The notes beneath the pieces are model-generated. The model did not search any database. It saw only the letters and a program-made list of their open reading frames with translations, and was not told where the DNA came from. Positions 44,300 to 52,949 of a stretch of 64,000 nucleotides of DNA are shown here, one piece after another (position 1 is the first letter of the stretch; every line of letters starts with the position of its first letter). This stretch comes from Paenibacillus sp. FSL H3-0469 (GTDB lineage Bacteria > Bacillota > Bacilli > Paenibacillales > Paenibacillaceae). The position numbers and the translations under genes are program-made. The DNA lies in contig NZ_CP150302.1 in the NCBI RefSeq assembly GCF_038051945.1, forward strand, positions 6,014,001-6,078,000. The letters are read 5' to 3'.

Positions 44300-45112
44300 T
44301 TATGCTTCTTGGACTGTGTTAAGAATGAACTTATCAATGGCGTATTTCACGCCGTCCTCATTGTTGCTGAGTGTAATGAAATCAGCGATTTCCTTAAGTG
44401 CAGGAATGGCATTCGCCATCGCCACACCGAGACCCGCAGCTTCAAGCATCTCATGATCATTCCAGGAATCGCCGACAGCCATCGTCTCGGACAGCTCGCA
44501 GCCAAAGTGTGCAGCCAGGAATTCCAGGGCCAGGCCTTTGGTGCCTTCATGATGCATGATCTCCAGGAAATGCGGCTTGGACTTCGTGATATGAACCGAA
44601 TCGCCGAGCAGGCTGCGCAGGATCGGAGACAGCTCATCGAGGAAATCGGGATCATCGATAATGAGCATTTTTGGTGTTTTTTGCGGAACCAGCTTGGCTT
44701 CCCAGTCCGGCTCAATGTAGTACTGCGTTCCGTTCAGAGTGGAATAGTCAATCAGCTTCTGGTTCTCTTCGCGGGCGTACAGCTTGTCGTCAATATAAGT
44801 CTGCAGGTGCAGGTCATGCTCTACACAATACTGGAAAAGCTTGCGCACTGCGTCCTGCGGCACATAACGCTCATACAGGACCTCTTCATCAAGCAGGTTC
44901 TTTACCAGCGCCCCCTGATAGGTGATGATCGGCACATTCAGTCCGGTCTGGCGGGCAATCGCCTGGGCGGAAGCATAAGCGCGGCCGGTAGCGAGGGTAA
45001 CCACAACGCCTGCGGCTACAGCCTGCTCCAGCGCGGTCTGGGTGGCCGGGGTCACTTCCTTGTCGTCGTTAATCAAGGTATCGTCAATATCAATGGCAAT
45101 CAATTTGTACAT
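44300..45112 (-). CDS. Cof-type HAD-IIB phosphatase
   Basis: A 270-residue HAD phosphatase. Motif I is LIAIDIDDTLINDD, motif II VTLATGRAYASA, motif III Lys lies in the KGLALEFLAAHFG region, and motif IV is MAVGDSWNDHEMLEAAG. The C2B cap lies between (~85-190). It belongs to the YidA/Cof group that dephosphorylates sugar phosphates and cofactors. The start follows TTAGGAGAG. Confidence 0.94.
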   Translation of the reverse strand: MYKLIAIDIDDTLINDDKEVTPATQTALEQAVAAGVVVTLATGRAYASAQAIARQTGLNVPIITYQGALVKNLLDEEVLYERYVPQDAVRKLFQYCVEHDLHLQTYIDDKLYAREENQKLIDYSTLNGTQYYIEPDWEAKLVPQKTPKMLIIDDPDFLDELSPILRSLLGDSVHITKSKPHFLEIMHHEGTKGLALEFLAAHFGCELSETMAVGDSWNDHEMLEAAGLGVAMANAIPALKEIADFITLSNNEDGVKYAIDKFILNTVQEA

Positions 45113-45246
45113 TTGGGTTCTCTCCTAAGTATGGTTTGTAGTCCGGCTATCCGCTATCACTTCTATAGGAAGAGGAACGGAAGCACGGCTCTCTGTCTGT
45201 AGCAATGGAACTTATTAGTCTGGTAAAAGGGTTCGCAGATTCCGGT

Positions 45247-46158
45247 TCAGCCCTCCGCCTGGGTCCCGGACGGTGCGGGGCTGAGCTCTGCCAGCAGCAT
45301 GGCGGCCAGAATGCAGCCGCAGCCGAGCAGCGCAGATGCGCCCAGCGTCTCTCCGCCGAAGAGCAGGCCGGTGACGGCCGCGAACACCGGCTCCATGGCA
45401 TAGATGATCGCCACCCGGGACGGGGTGGTGTATTTCTGGCAGGCCGTCTGAATCCAGAAGGCGAAGGCGCTGGTCGGGCCGATGGAGATCAGCAGCGCGG
45501 TGAGTACCTCCGGCTGGCGGAGCAGCTCCCCGCTGTGCAGCAGCGGGCCGCTTCCATCCACGAGGAGGGAGGCAGCGATGCTGAGCAGGCCTACGAAGCC
45601 GAGCTGAAGCGCCGCCAGCGGCAGGGCCGGATAACGCGGTGCGTATCTGCCGGTATACGCGATTTGCAGCGCAAAAGCCACGGCGCAGAGCAGAATCAGG
45701 CCATCGCCCTTATTGAGGGAGAAGGCAGAGCCGGTAAAGGTCAGCAGATACAAGCCGCCTGCTGCAAGCCCGGCGCTCAGCCAGGTATATCTGGAGATGG
45801 CCGTCTTGAGCAGCGCCAGAGACAGGAACGGCACCAGCACCACCGACAGACCAGTAATAAATCCTGTGTTAGAAGTGGTGGTGTACAGCAGCCCCATGGT
45901 CTGGAAGCCGTAGCCGAGGAACAGGAAGAGGCCCAGCAGCAGGGCATGCATCACCATGCGCAAGCTCAGCTTACGCCATTCCTGGCGGTAAAAGACAGCG
46001 GTAATCAAGGCCAGCAGCACAGCGGCACCTGTAAACCGGATGCTGTTAAAGGCAAGCGGCGGCAGCACCCGCACGGCGGACTGCACGATCAGAAACGTGC
46101 ATCCCCACATCATCGCCACCAGGAGGAGACTTAAGTCGGCGATTCGGGAGCGATTCAC
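45247..46158 (-). CDS. EamA/DMT superfamily transporter
   Basis: A 303-residue protein with ten hydrophobic segments forming two EamA repeats. The N-terminal one includes LLLVAMMWGCTFLIVQSAV and LAFNSIRFTGAAVLLALI, the C-terminal one GPTSAFAFWIQTACQKYTTPSRVAIIYAMEPVFAAVTGLLFGGE. Likely exports a metabolite or amino acid. GTG start follows AAAGGATG. Confidence 0.92.
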   Translation of the reverse strand: MNRSRIADLSLLLVAMMWGCTFLIVQSAVRVLPPLAFNSIRFTGAAVLLALITAVFYRQEWRKLSLRMVMHALLLGLFLFLGYGFQTMGLLYTTTSNTGFITGLSVVLVPFLSLALLKTAISRYTWLSAGLAAGGLYLLTFTGSAFSLNKGDGLILLCAVAFALQIAYTGRYAPRYPALPLAALQLGFVGLLSIAASLLVDGSGPLLHSGELLRQPEVLTALLISIGPTSAFAFWIQTACQKYTTPSRVAIIYAMEPVFAAVTGLLFGGETLGASALLGCGCILAAMLLAELSPAPSGTQAEG

Positions 46159-46390
46159 AGGGTGTCATCCTTTCAGGGCCAGTTGAGTTGTCCAAATTGT
46201 ATCCTAAAACAGGGGGCAGGACAAGCCGAAACTGTATGGCTTCCTTGACCCCGCGGGCCTGAAGAGCCTCTAAACTACATATAAGCTGGACAAAAAAGGA
46301 AAGCCTTGGTATACTTCGGTAACCGCACACCTGTTCTTATTTCGGGACATCCAGAAGCATTTATACTTTCATCTAAGGAGCGGATTCACC

Positions 46391-47101
46391 ATGATGGGCA
46401 AATCCCATTTAGTTATCAGCACCGGGGTTACCCTGTCCGCCATGAGCTTGCTAGGGCATGCCGTTACCCTTCCGGCTGTTGCCGTCGCCGTGGTCAGCTC
46501 ACTGCTGCCCGATATCGACGAGCCGAATTCCATGCTGGTACGCAAGGCCGTGCCGGAGTTTTTGCTGCGTATTCTGCAGGTAGCGCTGATCGGAGCGGGC
46601 ATTTATCTTTATTTTGCCGGGATAGCGGAGCCGCCCTGGAATATCGCTCTGGCGCTGCTGGTCGGCAGCGTATCCTTCCTGCCCAGCCGCAGGCTGCGGC
46701 ATCTGGTGATGCTGCTGATTGCGCTGGCCTTGTTTGCTTTTGCCGATGCCTATGATCCATGGAACTATATCGCCGCCTGTGTGCTGGTCGTAGCTTCCAT
46801 AGTTCCACACCGGGGTATCACGCATACGCTGTATGCCGTGGCCGGATGGGGCGCGCTGCTGTACTTCGTCTCCCTTGACATGAATGACGGCGGCAGTCTG
46901 TGGATTGCCGGGAGCCTGTCCTACGGACTGCATCTCCTTGCCGACTCCCTGACCCAGCGCGGGATCACCCCGTTGCCTCCGATCCCCTTCAAGCTGCGGC
47001 TGAAGCTGATGAGCACCGGCACCAAGAAGGGCAACGCGGTGGAGAAAGTATGCGTGATGCTTACGCTGGCGCTCGTTGTGTATGTGTTCGTGCTTGTATA
47101 G
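46391..47101 (+). CDS. YdjM-like membrane-bound metal-dependent hydrolase
   Basis: A 236-residue polytopic protein of the YdjM/DUF457 family. MMGKSHLVISTGVTLSAMSLLG opens with the conserved H, SSLLPDIDEPNSML holds the Asp cluster, VPHRGITHTLYAVA has the His motif and SYGLHLLADSLTQRGI the next His/Asp. These form a putative metal site in the membrane. Enzymatic activity of the family is unproven. The start follows AAGGAGCGG. Confidence 0.88.
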   Translation: MMGKSHLVISTGVTLSAMSLLGHAVTLPAVAVAVVSSLLPDIDEPNSMLVRKAVPEFLLRILQVALIGAGIYLYFAGIAEPPWNIALALLVGSVSFLPSRRLRHLVMLLIALALFAFADAYDPWNYIAACVLVVASIVPHRGITHTLYAVAGWGALLYFVSLDMNDGGSLWIAGSLSYGLHLLADSLTQRGITPLPPIPFKLRLKLMSTGTKKGNAVEKVCVMLTLALVVYVFVLV

Positions 47102-47128
47102 CGGCGAATCCGGCAAGGATACGAAGAC

Positions 47129-47180
47129 AAAGAACCCCACTAGCTCTGCGCAGGACGCGGCAGGTTAGCGGGGTTCTTTT
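47129..47180. terminator. Bidirectional terminator between ydjM-like and lplJ genes
   Basis: AAAGAACCCC / GGGGTTCTTT stem, extended by CTA/TAG, with T-runs on both strands. It serves two convergent genes. Confidence 0.9.
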
Positions 47181-47191
47181 ACATGCAGCTG

Positions 47192-48196
47192 CTATTCCTC
47201 AAGAAACACAAGTCCGATGAAGTCCTCCGGTTCAATGCGGCCGAAGTAATGCTTCAGATCGAGATCAGCCAGCGCCTGGCGGACCTCTGCCTCCTCATAA
47301 CGCTTGCCGCGCAGCGCGTTCTCCACATCAGCTACATCGCCGACGCCGAAGAAGTCGCCGTAGATTTTGATCTCCCGGATGACCGAATCTTCAATGTCCA
47401 TGCGGATATCCACGAGCCCTGCCGGGAATTTACGGGTGTGCTTCACGTTGCTCTTAGGCGAGAGACCGTAGTTCCAGTCCCAATTCTGGTAATGCTCCTT
47501 GGAAATTTCATTGATCCGCACCCAGTCGTCCATTGTCAGCTTGTACTGCGGCACCTCAGCGGCCTCCATACCGAAGATCGAACGCAACAGCCCCTCGCGG
47601 AATTGTTCAATCGTCATGTCAGGATTGCCCAGCAGCTCCTTGATATTGGCGACCCGGCTGCGCACGGACTTGGTGCTCTTCGACTTGAACTTCTCGGGAT
47701 TCACGTTCAGGGAAGCCTGGACATCATCCAGATTCAGATCGAACATCAGGGTGCCGTGGCTGAACATGCGTCCGCGTGTGGAGAATTGGGCGTTGCCGGA
47801 GATTTTCTGCTCCCCGACCTGAATATCATTGCGTCCGCTCAGCTCGGCGTCCACGCCCATAGATTGCAGATAGTCGATGACCGGCTGGGTGAATTTCAGG
47901 AAGTTATGGAAGGACTGGCCGTCATCCTTGGTAATGAAGCTGAAGTTGAGGTTACCGAGATCATGATACACCGCACCGCCGCCGGACAACCGCCGCACGA
48001 CCTGGATGTTATGCTCCTTCACATATTCCTGGTTAATCTCCTCGATCGTATTCTGATGCTTGCCGATAATGATCGACGGGCTGTTGATATAGAAGAGCAG
48101 GTAGCTCTCGTCCATCGGGAGGTTTTTGAGCGCAAATTCCTCAATGGCCAGATTGATCGATGCGTCTGTGATGCCGGTATTATCAATAAAAAGCAT
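47192..48196 (-). CDS. lplJ: Lipoate--protein ligase
   Basis: A 334-residue two-domain ligase that activates lipoate with ATP and attaches it to E2/GcvH lysines. Seen: INLAIEEFALKN, SPSIIIGKHQNTIEEIN, VVRRLSGGGAVYHDLGNLNFSFI (the RRxxGGGxVYHD motif), KISGNAQFSTRGRMFSHGTLMFD and the C-terminal accessory domain. The length and motif order fit Bacillus LplJ. The start follows ACGGAGG. Confidence 0.94.
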   Translation of the reverse strand: MLFIDNTGITDASINLAIEEFALKNLPMDESYLLFYINSPSIIIGKHQNTIEEINQEYVKEHNIQVVRRLSGGGAVYHDLGNLNFSFITKDDGQSFHNFLKFTQPVIDYLQSMGVDAELSGRNDIQVGEQKISGNAQFSTRGRMFSHGTLMFDLNLDDVQASLNVNPEKFKSKSTKSVRSRVANIKELLGNPDMTIEQFREGLLRSIFGMEAAEVPQYKLTMDDWVRINEISKEHYQNWDWNYGLSPKSNVKHTRKFPAGLVDIRMDIEDSVIREIKIYGDFFGVGDVADVENALRGKRYEEAEVRQALADLDLKHYFGRIEPEDFIGLVFLEE

Positions 48197-48382
48197 TCGT
48201 GATTCCTCCGTTAACCATAGTAAACTGCTGTACTTATTCTAAACTAAAAGAGAGATTTCTACAAAACGGAACGGGAATGGCGGGTAGAGGCAGGGAAATG
48301 GGTGATATAGCATTGACGGATTTCCGGCAATTGGCCAATAATTGGGAGAATGGTGATAGAACTACGGATAGTGAAGTGGAAA

Positions 48383-48495
48383 CATGGACACGGAGGATAT
48401 TATGATGGAAAGATATGGACACGGGGGATATAGGATGGCGAAATATAAACATGGGGGATATACATATGCTTGAAAAATATGGACATGGCGGTGAT
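48383..48495 (+). repeat. Four imperfect copies of the cobD start region
   Basis: Copies at 48383-48400, 48414-48431, 48444-48461 and 48478-48495, period about 30-34 bp, share a (C/T)ATGGACA(C/T)GG(A/C/G)GG-type core. Each encodes a peptide like YGHGG. The last copy is inside cobD. In upstream copies GGAGGATAT or GGGGGATAT also serves as a ribosome binding site for the ATG that follows it. Confidence 0.8.
48402..48473 (+). CDS. Short upstream ORF overlapping the cobD start
   Basis: A 23-codon ORF from ATG at 48402, seven bases after CGGAGGATATT, which is a good ribosome binding site. It encodes two copies of a motif like RYGHGGY and KYKHGGY and stops at 48471-48473, overlapping the cobD start as ATGCTTGA. 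Translation of cobD may be coupled to it. It could be a by-product of the tandem repeat with no function of its own. Confidence 0.4.
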   Translation: MMERYGHGGYRMAKYKHGGYTYA

Positions 48496-49557
48496 CTGCT
48501 GACCGCAGCTGAATTATACGGCGATAGCAACGGCGGGTTTTTGGATTTCAGCGCGAATATTAACCCGCTGGGGCCGCCGCCCGGTGTGCTGGCGCTGCTG
48601 CGGGATGCGGTCTCCGCTATCACAGCGTACCCCGATCCGGGCCATCGCAGGCTGAAGGCGCTGCTGGCGGAGGAGCTGGGTCTCGGCACGGAGTGGATTA
48701 CCGTGGCGAACGGGGCGGCAGAGTCGATGGCGCTGCTGCTGCTGGCGGTGGCTCCGCGCCGGGTGGGCATCGTGGAGCCGTGCTTCTCCGAGTACCGCCA
48801 GCTCGCCGAGCAGTTCGGCGCTGAGGTCTTGTCCGTTCAGGGGAGCAGCCGGACGGATTACCGGGCTGACGTGGACGGCATCTCCGGCCTGCTGGAGCAG
48901 GTCGATCTGCTGTTCCTCGGCCAGCCGAATAATCCGAACGGCGTCCAGTATCCGCTGGACGCGCTGCGGCAGCTCGCGCAGCAGGCGGAGGCCTGCGGGA
49001 CGGTGCTGGCGGTGGATGAAGCGTTCATCGACTTCATCCCGGAGGCGGACCGGCAATCTCTGCTGCCGGAGCTGGGGGCTTATCGTCATACGGTGCTGGT
49101 GCGCTCGATGACGAAGTTTTTTGCCATTCCGGGGCTGCGGCTGGGCTTCACTGCCGCGCATCCGGCGCTTGCCGCGGCCATGACGGGCAAGCAGGTGACC
49201 TGGAGCGTGAACGGCCTGGCGCTGCTGGCCGGGGAAGCTTGCCTGCGCTGCGGCGACGGCTACGGGCAGGAGACGCGTGCGCTGATCGCAGCCGAGCGGC
49301 AGCGGCTGCGGGAGGGCTTGCTTGAGCTCGGCTGCGGCGTGCCGCCGGGCGAAGCGAACTTCCTGCTGCTGCGGCTGCCCGCTCCGTGGAGCGCGCAGGA
49401 GATGCAGCAGCGGCTGGGCGCGGGCGGCATCCTCGTCCGCAGCTGCGCGATGTATCCCGGCCTTGAAGCCGGGCATATCCGTGTCGCGGTCAAGGGCCGC
49501 GCAGACAATGACCGTCTGCTGCGGCAGATGGGGGAGCTGATCCGGGCGGGGATGTGA
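48466..49557 (+). CDS. cobD: Threonine-phosphate decarboxylase (cobalamin arm)
   Basis: CobD makes (R)-1-aminopropan-2-yl phosphate from L-threonine phosphate for the nucleotide-loop arm. ATG at 48466 follows GGGGGATATACAT and gives 363 residues beginning MLEKYGHGGDL, typical of CobD. Further motifs: FLDFSANINPLGPP, ITAYPDPGHRRLKALLA, LFLGQPNNPNGVQYP, VLAVDEAFIDFIPEA and the PLP-lysine region LVRSMTKFFAIPGLRLGF. A longer frame exists upstream but consists of repeats. It heads the first half of the cobalamin region. Confidence 0.93.
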   Translation: MLEKYGHGGDLLTAAELYGDSNGGFLDFSANINPLGPPPGVLALLRDAVSAITAYPDPGHRRLKALLAEELGLGTEWITVANGAAESMALLLLAVAPRRVGIVEPCFSEYRQLAEQFGAEVLSVQGSSRTDYRADVDGISGLLEQVDLLFLGQPNNPNGVQYPLDALRQLAQQAEACGTVLAVDEAFIDFIPEADRQSLLPELGAYRHTVLVRSMTKFFAIPGLRLGFTAAHPALAAAMTGKQVTWSVNGLALLAGEACLRCGDGYGQETRALIAAERQRLREGLLELGCGVPPGEANFLLLRLPAPWSAQEMQQRLGAGGILVRSCAMYPGLEAGHIRVAVKGRADNDRLLRQMGELIRAGM

Positions 49558-49611
49558 GACATCCGCAATCAGGAGATTTTGAGAGTCACTAAAGAAAGGA
49601 GTCGGTGATAC

Positions 49612-50595
49612 GTGGATGAGATCGAGGTTAGTTTGCCTTTTAATTTTGAAGACGGAGTGAAGACGTACCAGAGCAAGGTGTGGCCGGGGCTGGCGCTTGA
49701 ATGGCGGGAGGGCCATCTGCTGCTGGAATTTCCGGCTGAAGCGGACAGTATATCAAGTGCGGTATATGGCGGAGGCGCGGGGCGTCTGAAGCGTGCGGTG
49801 AACCAATACGTCAGCCGGGACTACGAATGCAGCAATCCGGTGCAGGATCTGGAAAACAAGCTTCAGGAGTGGGGTTACCCGCTGGAAGGCTGCGCGGGCC
49901 TGATGACGGCAGTTCCACTGGAGCACGCCGCCGTTGCTGAGGAGGATACCGGATCAGCGGGCATATTCTGCTGCGTAACAGCGGCTGCGGGCAACGCGGC
50001 CCGGGCGGGATCGCAGCGTAGTGTGCTGGCAGCCTACCGTCCAGGCACGATCAACATCATGCTTGGGATTGATGGATGGTTGTCCCAGTCAGCCATGGTT
50101 AACGCTGTGATGACGGCTACCGAAGCAAAGGCTGCGGCATTGGCAGACCTGGGAATCAAGGATTCCGAGAATGCCCTCATTGCAACCGGCACCACTACGG
50201 ATGCTATCGTGCTTGCGGTGAGCGGAAGCCGCCGCTATGCTGCGGAGCATGTGTATGCCGGGACGGCGACTGACCTCGGCGGAGCCATCGGCAGACTGGT
50301 GTACAGCGCGGTGACGGAGAGCCTGCGCTCAGTGGAAGCAGCGAAATCTGTGAGCAGAGCGCAGGCGGAAGAATCGCAGGCTACACAAGGAGTAGACGCG
50401 GAAGTGTCGCAGGCTGCGGGCGGGGGAGATGCGGAAGCATCACACGCTGTGCGAGAAATAGACGCGGAAGCGTTACGAGCTGTGCACGGGGTACACGCGG
50501 AAGAATCGCAGGCTGCGCAGGGCGTTGACGCGGAAGCGCCAGAGACACCACGATCTGATCTGCCCCGTGTCACTCAGAGCGGCGGCCGGGAATGA
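49612..50595 (+). CDS. cbiZ: Adenosylcobinamide amidohydrolase with repeat tail
   Basis: CbiZ cleaves adenosylcobinamide to adenosylcobyric acid so that foreign corrinoids can be rebuilt. GTG at 49612 follows AAAGGAGTCGG. The CbiZ core (~45-245) has SSAVYGGGAG, NQYVSRDYECSNP, GCAGLMTAV, TINIMLGIDGWLSQSAMVNAVMTATEAKAAAL and ATGTTTDAIVLA. After it come ~75 residues that include five 11-residue repeats of the type AEESQAxQGVD, encoded by 33-bp direct repeats. Such a tail is not part of known CbiZ. Confidence 0.9.
   Translation: MDEIEVSLPFNFEDGVKTYQSKVWPGLALEWREGHLLLEFPAEADSISSAVYGGGAGRLKRAVNQYVSRDYECSNPVQDLENKLQEWGYPLEGCAGLMTAVPLEHAAVAEEDTGSAGIFCCVTAAAGNAARAGSQRSVLAAYRPGTINIMLGIDGWLSQSAMVNAVMTATEAKAAALADLGIKDSENALIATGTTTDAIVLAVSGSRRYAAEHVYAGTATDLGGAIGRLVYSAVTESLRSVEAAKSVSRAQAEESQATQGVDAEVSQAAGGGDAEASHAVREIDAEALRAVHGVHAEESQAAQGVDAEAPETPRSDLPRVTQSGGRE
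50365..50541 (+). repeat. 33-bp tandem repeats inside cbiZ
   Basis: Units begin at 50365, 50398, 50431, 50464, 50497 and 50530 (partial), each opening with GCGGAAG. The period is a multiple of three, so the frame is kept and an 11-residue motif repeats. Confidence 0.88.
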
Positions 50596-50635
50596 CGAAC
50601 ACGGACTGTTATACAGAGCGGCGGGGTGATCCAAG

Positions 50636-51601
50636 GTGAAGCTTGCTATCATCCTGCTCTCTGCTTATATTGTGGACCGGATAGCCGGTGACCCGCGCAA
50701 GCTTCCCCATCCCGTTATTTATATGGGGAAGGCGATTAGTGCCCTGGAGCGGGGGATTCGCCGCTTCGCTGCAACGCCCAATGCTCTGAAGCGGGCGGGA
50801 ATTCTTCTTCCTCTGCTGGTAGCAGGCGGCGCATGGGCGCTGACAGCGCTGGTTGTCATGCTGCTCTACCGGCTATCGCCCTGGCTGGCCGGAGCAGCCG
50901 AAGTGTGGCTGATCTCCACCACCATTGCCTCCAAAGGGCTGAAGGATGCGGGCATGGCAGTTTACGCCGAGCTGCGCTCGGGGGATCTGCCCGCTGCCCG
51001 CCGGGCACTCGGGATGATTGTCGGCCGCGATACAGGCCATTTGGATAGCCCGGAAATTGTGCGCGGTACGGTAGAGACGGTCGCGGAGAATATCGTCGAT
51101 GCGATCATCTCGCCGCTGTTCTTCGCCCTGCTGGGCGGCGCACCGCTGGCTATGGCTTATCGTGCAGTGAACACGCTGGATTCCATGGTCGGCTACAAGA
51201 ATGATAAATACCGCGATCTCGGCTGGGCATCGGCCCGCCTGGACGATGTCGCCAACTACATACCGGCGCGGATGACCGCGCTGCTCTTGACCTTATGTGC
51301 GGCGCTTCTGCGGCTGGACTGGCGCAGATGCTGGCACACGGTTCGCCGGGATGCCCGTCTTCATCCCAGCCCGAACAGCGGCTATCCGGAATCGGCAGTG
51401 GCCGGAGCCCTCGGCATCCGGCTCGGCGGGGAGAATGTATACCATGGCGTCACCTCCTTCCGCGCTTACATGGGTGATCCGCTGCGGACGATGGAGCCGG
51501 AGGATATTATTGTGACCTCGCGGATGATGATGTGGTCATCCGCAATATTTGTCTGCATCTGTGCAGCCGTTGCCCTGCTATGGCACGGGATTGGGGGCTA
51601 A
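50636..51601 (+). CDS. cbiB: Adenosylcobinamide-phosphate synthase
   Basis: CbiB joins aminopropanol phosphate to adenosylcobyric acid at the membrane. GTG at 50636 follows GGGGTGATCC. The 321-residue protein has several helices and the conserved parts DRIAGDPRKLPHPVIYMGK, GRDTGHLDSPEIVRGTVETVAENIVDAIISPLFF, NTLDSMVGYKNDKYRDLGWASARLDD and SPNSGYPESAVAGALGIRLGG. It works directly after CobD and CbiZ in salvage. Confidence 0.94.
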   Translation: MKLAIILLSAYIVDRIAGDPRKLPHPVIYMGKAISALERGIRRFAATPNALKRAGILLPLLVAGGAWALTALVVMLLYRLSPWLAGAAEVWLISTTIASKGLKDAGMAVYAELRSGDLPAARRALGMIVGRDTGHLDSPEIVRGTVETVAENIVDAIISPLFFALLGGAPLAMAYRAVNTLDSMVGYKNDKYRDLGWASARLDDVANYIPARMTALLLTLCAALLRLDWRRCWHTVRRDARLHPSPNSGYPESAVAGALGIRLGGENVYHGVTSFRAYMGDPLRTMEPEDIIVTSRMMMWSSAIFVCICAAVALLWHGIGG

Positions 51602-51607
51602 AGCCGA

Positions 51608-52345
51608 ATGGGGAAAGCTCAGAAAGCTCGAAAAACTCAGGAAGCTCGAAAAACTCAGGAAGCTAAGAACATCCAGGAAACCTGGGGAGATCAGGCAGCT
51701 CCAAAGTTGCAAGACATGCCATCATCACTCATCCAATCTGCGCAGCCGGAACTGGAGCTGGTTTTAGTCCGACATGGCTATACCCAGTGGAATAAGGAAC
51801 ACCGTTATCTGGGCAGCACTGATTTGCCGCTTGTGCCGGGGGAGGCAGAACGGCTTGAGAAGCTGGGGACACAGCCGCCGCTTGGCGGGGAGTTCAGCCA
51901 TGTCTATTGCAGTGATCTGCGCAGATGCCGGGAGACTCTGGCGGCCTTGGTTCCGCGACTGATGCCGCAGGCAGTCTATGATTCCCGGCTACGGGAGATG
52001 GACTTCGGGGCATGGGAGGGGTACACGTATGACCAACTTAAGGATAATCCGCTGTACCGGAGCTGGATTGACAACCCTGGGTCCGCAACGCCTCCGCAAG
52101 GGGAGGCGTGGGCGCAATTCGCCGCCCGGGTTGAGCATTTCTGGACACAGCTTCAGCAGGAAGCAGAGGCTCCTGTAGTACCCCGTATATTACTGGTAAC
52201 GCATGGCGGCGTTATCCGGCAGCTGCTGGCGCAGATCATCGAAGGTGTGACGTTTTATACCGCAGCAGCACCCGCTCCAGGTGAGGTTACGGTCCTGCGA
52301 CTGCGGAGGGATGGAGGATGCTGGCACATGGCAGAGGGGAACTAA
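51608..52345 (+). CDS. Histidine phosphatase, CobC-like (alpha-ribazole phosphatase)
   Basis: A phosphoglycerate mutase-like phosphatase: LVLVRHGYTQWNKEHRYLGSTDLPL, then YCSDLRRCRETLAAL, REMDFGAWEGYTYDQL and LLVTHGGVIRQLLAQI carry the two catalytic His and the Arg residues. Position next to cbiB points to CobC activity. ATG at 51608 gives 245 residues with a Lys/Gln-rich head made of 18-bp repeats; ATG at 51716 gives a normal 209-residue enzyme. Neither has a strong ribosome binding site, so the start is open. Confidence 0.85.
   Translation: MGKAQKARKTQEARKTQEAKNIQETWGDQAAPKLQDMPSSLIQSAQPELELVLVRHGYTQWNKEHRYLGSTDLPLVPGEAERLEKLGTQPPLGGEFSHVYCSDLRRCRETLAALVPRLMPQAVYDSRLREMDFGAWEGYTYDQLKDNPLYRSWIDNPGSATPPQGEAWAQFAARVEHFWTQLQQEAEAPVVPRILLVTHGGVIRQLLAQIIEGVTFYTAAAPAPGEVTVLRLRRDGGCWHMAEGN
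51624..51677 (+). repeat. 18-bp tandem repeat at the 5' end of the cobC-like gene
   Basis: Two identical 18-bp units (51624-51641, 51642-51659) beginning AAGCTCG and ending CTCAGG, and a diverged third (51660-51677). In frame they encode repeats of ARKTQE. Confidence 0.85.
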
Positions 52346-52500
52346 CGGTGACTGATGGCGCAACTGCTAACGGGTGATGATCCGCTAATGAACACACTAA
52401 TGCTAATGTTGCTGATTACCCTGACACTAACAAATACGCTAATGAACATGTTAACGCTATCTCTAACGCAAATGCTGATGGTTACACCCAATCGCTGACG

Positions 52501-52689
52501 CGTGATTGCACTTTGTACATCAGAATGATCTAAAAACGTATCCAAAACTCATTCTGCTGTATTTCCTGCAACAGAATTTCAGCAATTAGCCCGATAACAG
52601 CCAAAATCCAAATTTCTAATGCACATAATGCAGCAGAATACGAAAAAGGGCCAATATACGCTTATCTGATTGTACAAAATACAATAGAA
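52501..52689. repeat. Four-copy mirrored intergenic repeat, 51-bp period
   Basis: Core TTGYAC.AAATACARYAGAA-like. Two minus-strand copies at about 52501-52520 (diverged) and 52552-52571, then two plus-strand copies at 52619-52638 and 52670-52689. Each pair is exactly 51 bp apart. The same family, in the same mirrored layout, occurs at 60093-60274. The surrounding gap 52346-52861 also holds a low-complexity CTAATG-rich stretch (52355-52495), which could encode a 47-residue hydrophobic peptide but looks non-coding. Confidence 0.7.
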
Positions 52690-52861
52690 CCCTCAGGGAG
52701 CGCTCAATTAGTGCCCGGGCAATACCCGAGACTACCCGATAATCACAACCCGCCCGTATCCGTCCGTATCCGCCCGCATCAGGTATTCCCCATTACCGGC
52801 ATGCTGAGAAGACGCATGTATAAGCAATATTAGCTCCACATTCCAGCCCCTCATCCCCCAC

Positions 52862-52906
52862 AGAACCACGTCCGGCAGAAAATCCCGGGGCGGTGGTTCT
52901 TTTTTT
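52862..52906 (+). terminator. Terminator upstream of the mocR-like gene
   Basis: AGAACCAC / GTGGTTCT stem followed by a long T-run. It ends transcription from the first cobalamin operon. Confidence 0.85.
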
Positions 52907-52949
52907 ACGGCAAAGTCTGTGCCATGATAGCTATGGAGGCGATCGCAGG

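Noticed and set aside
44215..44300. Functional T-box riboswitch
   Set aside because: Only the terminator half is present. No stem I or specifier loop fits before it, and the downstream gene is not an amino-acid gene.
52355..52498. 47-residue hydrophobic peptide rich in Leu, Thr and Met
   Set aside because: It follows the cobC-like gene but is made of CTAATG-like low-complexity DNA, lacks a convincing ribosome binding site and resembles no known toxin or leader peptide.
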